A DNA stretch of 64,000 nt from positions 9,937 to 73,936 of the forward strand of contig DIZI01000001.1 in assembly GCA_002427885.1 (NCBI GenBank), in the 5' to 3' direction. Of this stretch, positions 1-7,885 are shown piece after piece (position 1 is the first letter of the stretch; each line of letters starts with the position of its first letter). Below the pieces are notes generated by a model. It ran no database searches and was not told the DNA's origin. It worked only from the letters and a program-made list of their open reading frames with translations. The position numbers were made by a program, and so were the translations under genes. This DNA comes from Paludibacter sp. UBA6032 (GTDB lineage: Bacteria; Bacteroidota; Bacteroidia; Bacteroidales; Paludibacteraceae).

Positions 1-34
1 GGGTTTTTTAGTTTAAACTATCAAAAATAAAAAT

Positions 35-2386
35 CTACCACGCTCCTATTTCGTCCATAAACAACAGGCTTCCCTGACCTCCGCCATTCAGACGGTCGGA
101 AGGACAAAGGCCGGCATTTTTTACCACCAGTTTCAGAAAGCGGACGTTCGCAGTCGGGAAAGTCAGTTCGGGACGAAACATTTCCCAGTCACCCGAGGCG
201 GTGGGATTTAATTCTTTTTGGGCCAAAAGTTGGTAAGTCGCCCCATCAGTGGAACCGTATAATTGTATTTCGGGCGAAAGAATGGCACACATGGCAGGCA
301 CACTTAATAATCCTACCGAAAACTTTTCGATGGACTGATCCGTTTTCATATCAACAATGATTTCGGCATCCGAGCCATTTCCAACTCCCACCCATTGGTC
401 GTCGACTTTGGTATTTCCCAAAACACCATCAGTCAGCGCGTATTGGGTTCCACCGGTGTACCAGGTATTTGAAACATTTTTTGTATAAGTCAAACCCGTC
501 AATTTACTTAGCTGATAATGTTCCGAAAGCGGCTTACCCGTCATCTTTCCATTTACAAATGCGGCGGCGGTAAAAGTACCAGATTCAGGGATGGTAAATG
601 CAGAAGAGTATAATGAATCTTTTACTGTTGGTATAGGTGAATTGGAAGTATAATGTATTTCCGCATCAGGATCGTCGCAGACAAGTTTGAGTTGCAATTT
701 GCCTTCTGAATTAATGAATGGCTGAAACTGAACATCAAAAAAGGCTCCGGAAGGTTGAATATTCAATTCGTTATAGCGTTTAAATTCTGTCGGTATATTC
801 GCCCGGAACCGGTCCCAATTTTTGCTTCCCTTATTTGTCCAAACCACTTCGGATAAAGCCGAAACTCTTGGAAACGCCATGTATTCCACACGTTTCGAAT
901 CAGGCATATATTCAGTCCACACATTGCCTTGCGCTCCTATGATGTGTTTTGCCTGATCTTCCGTCAATTCAGTCGGTATAGGGTCGTAACTATACACTTT
1001 TTCCAAAGCTAAAAAACCACCGATAGTCATAGGTTCGGATCTTGGTTCAGCCTGATATTTGTCTAAATAACAATATTCTCCCGGTGTCATAATCACGTCG
1101 TGCCCGGATTTGGCTGCCGCTATTCCACCATTTATTCCACGCCACGACATCACCGTGGCATTTGGTGCCAGACCTCCATCCAGAATTTCGTCCCAACCAA
1201 TGATCATTCGGCCTTTGGAGTTTACAAATTGTTCGATTCGCTCCACAAAATAACTTTGAAGTCCGTTTTCATCTTTCAAATCCAGTTTCTTTATCAGCGA
1301 CTGACAGTCCGGACAGGTCTTCCACCGGTCTTTCGGACATTCATCGCCACCAATGTGGATGTATTTTGAAGGAAAAATAGCCATAATTTCAGACAATACA
1401 TTTTCTAAAAAATGGATAGTCGTATCACGCGGACAATAAACATTTTTCGAAATTCCCCATCGGGTATCTACTTTTATAGTCGAATCTCCATTGCATGAAA
1501 GAAAAGGATATGCTGCAATGGCAGCCTGAGCATGACCCGGTAATTCTATTTCGGGTATCACGGTAATGAATCGGGCTTTAGCATAAGCCACAATCTCTTT
1601 GGCTTGCTCCTGTGTATAATAACCACCATAAGGCTTTCCATCGAATTGCTGTGGGAAATGCTGATAATAATACCCTTCCAAAGTTTCAGCCCGTTTAGAA
1701 CCCACTTCGGTAAGGCGGGGATATTTCTTTATTTCAATTCGCCAACCCTGATCGTCGGTAAGATGCCAGTGGAATTGATTGAGCTTGTGAATAGCCATGG
1801 CATCGATGTATTTTTTAATAAATTCCACCGGAAAGAAATGACGACACACATCCAAATGTAATCCACGATAGGCGAAACGGGGTGCATCGACAATTTGAAC
1901 TGCCGCAACAATCCATTTTAAAGAAGAAACCTTTTTCTTACCGTAAATCTCAGGAGGCAATAACTGATAAAGGGTTTGCAAACCGTAAAAAAAACCGTTA
2001 GCTGATTTTGCTTCAATACGAATAAATTGAGGGGTGATTTTCAAACGGTACGCTTCAATATTCGAAAAAGCGGAATCAGTCTGCACAAATTCAATTCTTT
2101 TTTGATTTGTCCGTACAGCTATATCTTGTTTCTTGAATTTAATTCCGGAAACTAATTTAATTTGATCTGAAAACTGAAGAGCCAGTTTACTAAATTCAGG
2201 ATTATTGTAAGGGAAAAGTAAAAGCGTGTGTTTATCAATTTTAAAACTTCCCGAATCGGGAATTAGTTGATTAGGATAGGGAATAATATTGTATTTATTC
2301 ACTGCAAACAATGGGAATGTAGAACTTACAAACAGGATACAAAACGGAAGAAAAACAGAAAGAAGAAAAGGCCCTGATTTTTTCAT
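35..2386 (-). CDS. GH20 beta-N-acetylhexosaminidase, exported
   Basis: Exo-acting beta-hexosaminidase that removes terminal GlcNAc/GalNAc from glycans or chitooligosaccharides in the periplasm or at the surface. The 783-residue protein has a hydrophobic signal peptide (about 1-28), a GH20b-type N-terminal domain (about 30-165) and the GH20 barrel (about 170-520). The family hallmark HIGGDE is present with catalytic D348-E349. After the barrel come a chitobiase C-like beta segment (about 560-625) and a discoidin-like F5/8 carbohydrate-binding domain (about 640-783). It is transcribed leftwards, divergently from uridine kinase, and the stop codon lies 34 nt from the window edge. Family is certain; the exact substrate is not. 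Confidence 0.93.
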   Translation of the reverse strand: MKKSGPFLLSVFLPFCILFVSSTFPLFAVNKYNIIPYPNQLIPDSGSFKIDKHTLLLFPYNNPEFSKLALQFSDQIKLVSGIKFKKQDIAVRTNQKRIEFVQTDSAFSNIEAYRLKITPQFIRIEAKSANGFFYGLQTLYQLLPPEIYGKKKVSSLKWIVAAVQIVDAPRFAYRGLHLDVCRHFFPVEFIKKYIDAMAIHKLNQFHWHLTDDQGWRIEIKKYPRLTEVGSKRAETLEGYYYQHFPQQFDGKPYGGYYTQEQAKEIVAYAKARFITVIPEIELPGHAQAAIAAYPFLSCNGDSTIKVDTRWGISKNVYCPRDTTIHFLENVLSEIMAIFPSKYIHIGGDECPKDRWKTCPDCQSLIKKLDLKDENGLQSYFVERIEQFVNSKGRMIIGWDEILDGGLAPNATVMSWRGINGGIAAAKSGHDVIMTPGEYCYLDKYQAEPRSEPMTIGGFLALEKVYSYDPIPTELTEDQAKHIIGAQGNVWTEYMPDSKRVEYMAFPRVSALSEVVWTNKGSKNWDRFRANIPTEFKRYNELNIQPSGAFFDVQFQPFINSEGKLQLKLVCDDPDAEIHYTSNSPIPTVKDSLYSSAFTIPESGTFTAAAFVNGKMTGKPLSEHYQLSKLTGLTYTKNVSNTWYTGGTQYALTDGVLGNTKVDDQWVGVGNGSDAEIIVDMKTDQSIEKFSVGLLSVPAMCAILSPEIQLYGSTDGATYQLLAQKELNPTASGDWEMFRPELTFPTANVRFLKLVVKNAGLCPSDRLNGGGQGSLLFMDEIGAW

Positions 2387-2415
2387 AAATCATATAATTT
2401 TGAATATTAGTTGTA

Positions 2416-2423
2416 CAAATATA
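2416..2423 (-). promoter_or_regulatory. -7 promoter box for the GH20 gene
   Basis: On the minus strand this reads TATATTTG, a perfect TAnnTTTG Bacteroidota -7 element, about 30 nt upstream of the GH20 start codon. No well-spaced -33 TTTG was found. The 260-nt divergent interval 2387-2646 otherwise shows only AT-rich sequence. Confidence 0.5.
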
Positions 2424-2646
2424 CGCCTTTTTAGTTTTCCAGGATTCAAAAATCGATCAAAAATATATTTTTCTTTCACTAATTGTTGTCTTAATACTTA
2501 AAGTATTAGAGAATATAAAATTATATCCAACTAAATATCAAACAAATAAAAATATATCTCGTATTTTCGAAAAAAAATGGCAAACTAAGTCGATCGAAAA
2601 AGAATATTTTCATACTTTAGTACTCTGAAAACTAACAATAGATTAC

Positions 2647-3300
2647 ATGTTAATAATTGGAATTGCAGGTGGAACAGGTTCTGGAAAAACAACTGTTGTT
2701 CGCAAAATTATGGAGCGTTTGCCTCAGGGCGAAGTTGTTATTCTTCCACAGGATTCATACTATCGTGACAGTAGCCATTTACCATTGGAAGAACGCCTTG
2801 AAATCAACTTCGACCATCCAGATTCTATCGAATTTGAACTGTTGGTCAGGCACCTGAAAGAACTGAGAAAAGGCAAAACGATTGATCAGCCGATCTATTC
2901 GTATTTAACCTGTACACGCGCCACCGAAACGATTCCTATCAAACCTTGTCATGTCATCATTATTGAAGGTATTTTAGTTCTCTCCAATCCTGAATTGCGC
3001 AAAATGATGGATTTAAAAGTATTTGTGGATGCTGATGCCGATGACAGATTGATCCGGGTTATTAACCGGGACATCGTGGAACGCGGACGTTCTGTTAATA
3101 AAGTGATGGAACGATACGAAAATACAGTAAAACCAATGCACTTACAATTTATCGAACCGACAAAACGTTTTGCCGATTTAATTATTCCCCAGGGAGGAAA
3201 TAACCATATTGCTATTGACATTCTGACTAAATATATTGAAAATAAATTAGTAACATCTGATATCTTAATGACTCCGGCCACGGAAAAAGAACTTAGTTAG
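2647..3300 (+). CDS. udk: Uridine kinase
   Basis: Phosphorylates uridine and cytidine to UMP and CMP in pyrimidine salvage, in the cytoplasm. The 217-residue length matches the family. The P-loop GGTGSGKTT sits at residues 8-16, followed by the nucleoside-binding region with DSYYRD and NFDHP, and a lid region with RDIVERGRS. The start is the ATG that places the P-loop directly at the N-terminus as usual. The gene precedes an exonuclease-domain gene by 78 nt; the two may be co-transcribed, although a -7-like box lies between them. Confidence 0.95.
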   Translation: MLIIGIAGGTGSGKTTVVRKIMERLPQGEVVILPQDSYYRDSSHLPLEERLEINFDHPDSIEFELLVRHLKELRKGKTIDQPIYSYLTCTRATETIPIKPCHVIIIEGILVLSNPELRKMMDLKVFVDADADDRLIRVINRDIVERGRSVNKVMERYENTVKPMHLQFIEPTKRFADLIIPQGGNNHIAIDILTKYIENKLVTSDILMTPATEKELS

Positions 3301-3312
3301 TACTTTATTATT

Positions 3313-3320
3313 TATCTTTG
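3313..3320 (+). promoter_or_regulatory. Possible -7 promoter box
   Basis: TATCTTTG fits TAnnTTTG and lies 58 nt upstream of the exonuclease-domain start, within the udk-exonuclease gap. No clear -33 partner was seen, so it could be a chance match. Confidence 0.3.
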
Positions 3321-3378
3321 TATTTAAAATCATTGACGAGAGTAATAAAATTCCCTTTCAGGGGTTAACCGAAAAGCT

Positions 3379-4128
3379 ATGCTAAGAAACGACCTGCCAA
3401 AAATTATGTTTTTGGACATTGAAACCGTTCCAAAAACAGCCGATTACACAGAATTGCCGGAAGAATTAGCTCATATCTGGGATGAAAAATTTAAGCTGAT
3501 TCACAAGCGTATGCCGGAAAAATACAGCGAAGAAACGACTCCTGCTGAAGCCTATAATAACAGTGCTGGAATTTATTCGGAATTCGGAAAAATCGTTTGT
3601 ATATCGGTAGGATTTATCCATTTTCAGGGTATTGAAATGCATTTCCGCACCAAATCATTTGCAGGAGATGATGAACAACAATTACTGACTGATTTTACCC
3701 AACTGATTAATAAGTTTTGCCTGACGAAGGAACATACGGTGTGCGGTCATAATATTAAAGAATTTGATATTCCTTATATATGCCGGAGAATGTTGATAAA
3801 CGGACTGCCTTTACCACCCATCTTCCAGATTGCCGGGAAGAAACCCTGGGAGATTTCATTTATCGATACATTGGAATTGTGGAAATTCGGCGATTACAAA
3901 AACTATACTTCCCTGAAACTGCTGACCGCCGTTTTTGGAATCCCTACTCCGAAAGACGATATTGATGGAAGTCAGGTTGCTCACGTATATTATATTGAAA
4001 AAGATATTGAACGCATAGCTACTTATTGTCAGAAAGATGTACTGGCAACTGCGCAGGTTTTTCTGCGAATGAATGGCATGGAAATGATAAAAGTGGAGAA
4101 TATTGATCATATTACAACTGATTCATAA
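3379..4128 (+). CDS. Predicted 3'-5' exonuclease, PolB-type domain (PF10108-like)
   Basis: Stand-alone RNase H-fold exonuclease related to the proofreading domain of family B DNA polymerases; the biological role is unassigned. The protein has 249 residues. Exo motif I is FLDIETVP (D13, E15), exo II is in the CGHNIKEFDIP segment, and exo III is near the C-terminus in YCQKDVLAT. All acidic residues expected for two-metal catalysis appear present. There is no signal peptide, so it is cytoplasmic. It lies between udk and an MltF-like lipoprotein, 33 nt before the latter, on the same strand. Confidence 0.85.
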   Translation: MLRNDLPKIMFLDIETVPKTADYTELPEELAHIWDEKFKLIHKRMPEKYSEETTPAEAYNNSAGIYSEFGKIVCISVGFIHFQGIEMHFRTKSFAGDDEQQLLTDFTQLINKFCLTKEHTVCGHNIKEFDIPYICRRMLINGLPLPPIFQIAGKKPWEISFIDTLELWKFGDYKNYTSLKLLTAVFGIPTPKDDIDGSQVAHVYYIEKDIERIATYCQKDVLATAQVFLRMNGMEMIKVENIDHITTDS

Positions 4129-4161
4129 TAAAAGAAATGATATGAATTAACTACTTCTACT

Positions 4162-5538
4162 ATGCGAAACAAATCACAACTTGTGCTCCTGCTTTTATCC
4201 GTTTTCTTAATTGTATCCTGCAATCATAAGAAAACGGAAGATGCATCAGTCGTTGTTTCCACCGACTTAAAAAATATAATTTCTTCCGATACACTGCGTG
4301 TCGCCACCATGTACGGTGCAACTTCCTACTTTCTTTTTCGTGATGAATTCATGGGCTTCGACTATGAAATGGCAGAGAATCTGGCCAGTCGTCTGAATGT
4401 TAACCTTAAAATAAGCATTGCCCAAAACCAGAGTGAAATGGAACAACTTCTTCTGGATCGGAAAGTAGATATAATCTGTTACAATACCATTGAAACCATA
4501 AATTTAAAAAAAGATTTTCATTTTGTTTTCCCGCAACCGGAATCCTATCAGGTTTTAGTACAAAACATGGGTGTCAATGCCTTGTCGGATGTTACCCAGC
4601 TTGCAGGGAAAAGCGTATATGTAAAGGCTAACAGTATTTTCCATCAGCGGCTAAAAGCCCTCAATGAGGAAATTGGCGGAAAAATAAATATTGTACTTGC
4701 AGCCGATTCGCTGTCAAACGAAGATTTGATTGATCTGGTAGGTGAAAATAAAATTGAATATACTCTGGCGTACCACAATTTAGCGACTCTTCATAAATCA
4801 TACTATAATCGTTTAAATTGCCGCATGCCGATTGGATTCAATCAACCCAACGGCTGGATGATTCGTGCCGGAAGTAAGGAATTACAGGATACAATTGAAA
4901 AATGGGAAAAACTTCCTACAACATTGGAATTAGAATCCAATCTTTATCATAAATATTGGGAAAAGAGCCCTTATTTTGCTCAACTTAAAGTGAAAATTCC
5001 CAGGGGGGCGATTTCCCCGTACGACAAACTTTTTAAAAAATATGCTGCCCTTATCAATTGGGATTGGCGACTGTTGGCTGCCCTTGTTTACCACGAATCA
5101 CGATTCGACTCCTCGCAAATATCCTGGGTGGGAGCAGCAGGACTTATGCAGTTAATGCCGCGCACTGCTGCAAATTTCGGACTCGATAAACAAACTGTTT
5201 TTAATCCGGAAATGAATATTGAAGCCGGTGTCCAGTATATTAAAAGTTTAAACCTCACATTTCGTAAAGTGGAAAATAAAGATGAACGGGTAAAATTCAT
5301 TTTGGCAGGATACAATTCCGGTCCGGCACATATTCTAGATGCTATGGCTCTGGCCCAAAAATATGGAAAAAACCCACAGGTTTGGTTTGGAAATGTTGAA
5401 TTTTTCCTGTTAAAGAAAAGCGAACCTGAATTTTACAACGATAAAGTGGTTAAGTATGGTTATTTCAGAGGAAAACAGACCGTTAACTATGTTCATAGCA
5501 CCCTGAAAACATTTGAAAAATACTTGAGGAAAAAATAA
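4162..5538 (+). CDS. MltF-like lytic transglycosylase lipoprotein
   Basis: Cleaves peptidoglycan glycan strands non-hydrolytically at the envelope. The signal peptide ends in a lipobox (IVSC, Cys20), so it is a lipoprotein. Residues about 40-270 form a solute-binding (SBP_bac_3) module and residues about 285-440 an SLT lysozyme-like domain. The catalytic glutamate is E312 in YHESRFD, followed by the GAAGLMQLMP motif. The two-module order matches MltF, where the SBP-like domain regulates activity. It is followed by a 97-nt gap and serB, which has no functional link. Confidence 0.9.
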   Translation: MRNKSQLVLLLLSVFLIVSCNHKKTEDASVVVSTDLKNIISSDTLRVATMYGATSYFLFRDEFMGFDYEMAENLASRLNVNLKISIAQNQSEMEQLLLDRKVDIICYNTIETINLKKDFHFVFPQPESYQVLVQNMGVNALSDVTQLAGKSVYVKANSIFHQRLKALNEEIGGKINIVLAADSLSNEDLIDLVGENKIEYTLAYHNLATLHKSYYNRLNCRMPIGFNQPNGWMIRAGSKELQDTIEKWEKLPTTLELESNLYHKYWEKSPYFAQLKVKIPRGAISPYDKLFKKYAALINWDWRLLAALVYHESRFDSSQISWVGAAGLMQLMPRTAANFGLDKQTVFNPEMNIEAGVQYIKSLNLTFRKVENKDERVKFILAGYNSGPAHILDAMALAQKYGKNPQVWFGNVEFFLLKKSEPEFYNDKVVKYGYFRGKQTVNYVHSTLKTFEKYLRKK

Positions 5539-5635
5539 AAGGGATGAAAAAATTTGAATTGTACAATTTACGTTCTGTAATCGAACAATATAACGAAGAA
5601 CTGAAATTGTAAATGAATAAATTGTAAATAAAATT

Positions 5636-6859
5636 ATGCCAAACAGCGAAATTATTCTTATCAAAATATCAGGTGAAGATAAACCGGGAGTTACATCAGC
5701 CATCACTGAAATATTAGGAACCTACGATGCCACTATTTTAGATATTGGTCAGGCCGATATTCATCATACCCTTTCTTTAGGTATCCTTTTCAAGGTATCC
5801 AATCAATCAGATTCAGGCAATATTCTGAAAGAAGTACTCTTCAAATGCTCCGAATTAAATGTCAATGTCCGCTTCACACCCGTTTCCATTGAAAGGTACG
5901 ATAATTGGGTGGCTGCACAGGGGAAAAGCAGATATATAGTTACCATACTTGGTAAAGTTATTACCGCCAAACAACTGGCTATGGTTACCAAAGCTGTTTC
6001 AGAGCAAAACCTGAATATTGACTCGATTATCAGGCTGACAGGTCGGCCATCAATAGAAATAAATGAAGATAATTTAACGCGGTCGTGCGTTGAATTATCA
6101 CTTCGGGGAACGTTGATTGACAAACACATACTGTCTTCACAGTTTATGCAATACTCTTCAGACTTAGGGATAGACATTTCCTTTCAGAAAGATGATATGT
6201 TCCGTCGCAATCGTCGGTTAATATGTTTTGATATGGATTCAACCCTGATTAAAACAGAAGTTATTGATGAACTGGCCGATCGCGCCGGAGTCGGTGCAGA
6301 AGTCCGGGCAATTACCGAATCAGCCATGCGGGGTGAGATAGACTTTAGTGAAAGCTTTGAAAAACGCGTGGCTCTATTGAAAGGGTTGGACGAAAAAATA
6401 CTGGCTGAAATTGCACATAATCTGCCCATTATGGAAGGTGCCGACCGTTTGATTTCTATCCTGAAAAAAATAGGATTTAAAATAGCCATCCTTTCTGGTG
6501 GATTCAGCTATTTTGGAAATGCACTAAAAAAACGATTCGATGTGGATTATGTTTATGCCAACGAACTAGAAATAATAGATGGTAAATTAACCGGAAACTA
6601 TATCGGCGATATTGTAGATGGTAAACGCAAAGCGGAATTGTTACGACTAATAGCTCAGGTTGAGAAAATTGATCTGGAACAGGTTATTGCCGTAGGCGAT
6701 GGAGCCAATGATTTACCTATGTTGAATTTAGCCGGACTTGGAATAGCATTCCATGCCAAGCCTACCGTGAAAGCCAATGCGCAGCAATCTATTTCCACCA
6801 TTGGACTGGATGGAATTTTATACTTTCTGGGATTCAGAGATATACATATTGATAATTAA
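5636..6859 (+). CDS. serB: Phosphoserine phosphatase with N-terminal ACT domains
   Basis: Hydrolyses O-phosphoserine to serine, the last step of serine biosynthesis. The 407-residue protein has tandem ACT-type regulatory domains (about 1-170), which usually bind amino-acid effectors, and then a HAD phosphatase domain. HAD motif I is FDMDSTLI with nucleophile D199 and general acid D201. Motif II is in LSGGFSYF and motif IV in VGDGANDLPML. The extended ACT-containing form is typical of Bacteroidota and mycobacterial SerB. It ends 22 nt before the next gene and may share its transcript. Confidence 0.95.
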   Translation: MPNSEIILIKISGEDKPGVTSAITEILGTYDATILDIGQADIHHTLSLGILFKVSNQSDSGNILKEVLFKCSELNVNVRFTPVSIERYDNWVAAQGKSRYIVTILGKVITAKQLAMVTKAVSEQNLNIDSIIRLTGRPSIEINEDNLTRSCVELSLRGTLIDKHILSSQFMQYSSDLGIDISFQKDDMFRRNRRLICFDMDSTLIKTEVIDELADRAGVGAEVRAITESAMRGEIDFSESFEKRVALLKGLDEKILAEIAHNLPIMEGADRLISILKKIGFKIAILSGGFSYFGNALKKRFDVDYVYANELEIIDGKLTGNYIGDIVDGKRKAELLRLIAQVEKIDLEQVIAVGDGANDLPMLNLAGLGIAFHAKPTVKANAQQSISTIGLDGILYFLGFRDIHIDN

Positions 6860-6881
6860 AAAAAACCTAAAAACTATTCAT

Positions 6882-7526
6882 ATGAAGAAAGCCCTTGTTA
6901 TCGGTGCTACAGGAATGGTGGGAACACAACTTATTCAATTATTGGCAAGCGATGAAACCTATACGGAAATCGTTTCGTTTGTTCGCAGGTCAAGTGGTTA
7001 TACTCATTCAAAATTAACTGAGCTCATTATTGATTTCGACCAACCGGAAAAATGGAGAAATTTAGTAACGGGCGATGTATTATTTTCGACGCTGGGTACA
7101 ACCATTGCAAAAGCCAAAACCAAGGAAGCGCAGTACAAAGTTGATTTTACTTATCAGAATAATTTCGCTGAGATTGCTGCTAAAAATGGAGTTTCGGACT
7201 ATGTACTGGTTTCATCAGCCGGTGCCAATGCCAAATCAAAAACCTTTTATATAAAAACAAAAGGACAACTGGATCAGGCCGTTCAAACCCTTCCTTTTAA
7301 ACACATTAATATTCTTCGTCCGGGGCCTCTGGATGGTGACCGCGATGAAAACCGTGTTGGCGAAAAAATCGGATTATCTGTTATGTATGGTCTGAACAAA
7401 TTGGGATTATTCCAAAAGTACAGACCAATAAAAGCAAATCTGGTAGCAAATGCTATGATTCACGCAGAGCAAAAAAACAAGTCTGCCATCTATACATTCG
7501 ATGAGATTCATAAACTGGCAAAATAA
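6882..7526 (+). CDS. NAD(P)-binding Rossmann protein, HTATIP2/TIP30-like atypical SDR
   Basis: Atypical short-chain dehydrogenase of unknown substrate. The start at 6882 is chosen because the Rossmann glycine motif (VIGATGMVG) then begins at residue 6; an in-frame start at 6777 would overlap serB and add 35 unrelated residues. The 214-residue protein carries VSSAGAN and a Y/K-containing segment (FYIKTKGQLDQ) in the places expected for the active site, and the NILRPGPL motif typical of NAD(P)H-binding family members. It is cytoplasmic and probably co-transcribed with serB. Confidence 0.8.
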   Translation: MKKALVIGATGMVGTQLIQLLASDETYTEIVSFVRRSSGYTHSKLTELIIDFDQPEKWRNLVTGDVLFSTLGTTIAKAKTKEAQYKVDFTYQNNFAEIAAKNGVSDYVLVSSAGANAKSKTFYIKTKGQLDQAVQTLPFKHINILRPGPLDGDRDENRVGEKIGLSVMYGLNKLGLFQKYRPIKANLVANAMIHAEQKNKSAIYTFDEIHKLAK

Positions 7527-7553
7527 ACTGTATATACTTCATTTTATCACTTT

Positions 7554-7590
7554 CCCTGCATCCTGATTCCGGTTGCAGGGATTTTGGTTT
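7554..7590 (+). terminator. Likely intrinsic terminator after the Rossmann gene
   Basis: A 7-bp perfect stem (CCCTGCA, 7554-7560, with TGCAGGG, 7574-7580) and a 13-nt loop, followed by a T-rich tail. The loop is large, so it is a moderate candidate. Confidence 0.5.
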
Positions 7591-7847
7591 TATAACCCTT
7601 TTTCATTCTATATTTCAGATTTCAATTAATATTTTTATACACAGATATACTTAATCGCAAAAAAAATCGTTTGTTAATTTTAAAAAGTTGCCGTTAAAAT
7701 CAAATCTAAATTTCAATCACTATGTTTCAATCCGTAAAATAATCATAATTATATGGTTTGCATGCTAAAACTATTAACAAAATAGTTGTAATTTATAATA
7801 AATCGTAAAATGTTAAATCAATCTATTAATTATATTTTCTTTTCATC

Positions 7848-7855
7848 TACTTTTG
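7848..7855 (+). promoter_or_regulatory. -7 promoter box of the TonB receptor/DUF4249 operon
   Basis: TACTTTTG matches TAnnTTTG and ends 30 nt before the chosen ATG at 7886. No convincing -33 TTTG was found 19-21 nt upstream. Confidence 0.5.
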
Positions 7856-7885
7856 ATCATATTTAACAAAATACTAAATTTAGTT

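Larger units (their letters stand above)
7527..7885. other. Intergenic region before the TonB receptor
   Basis: These 359 nt hold the terminator candidate at 7554-7590 and a -7 box TACTTTTG at 7848-7855. The rest is very AT-rich with no ORF or RNA fold that I can support. Confidence 0.6.
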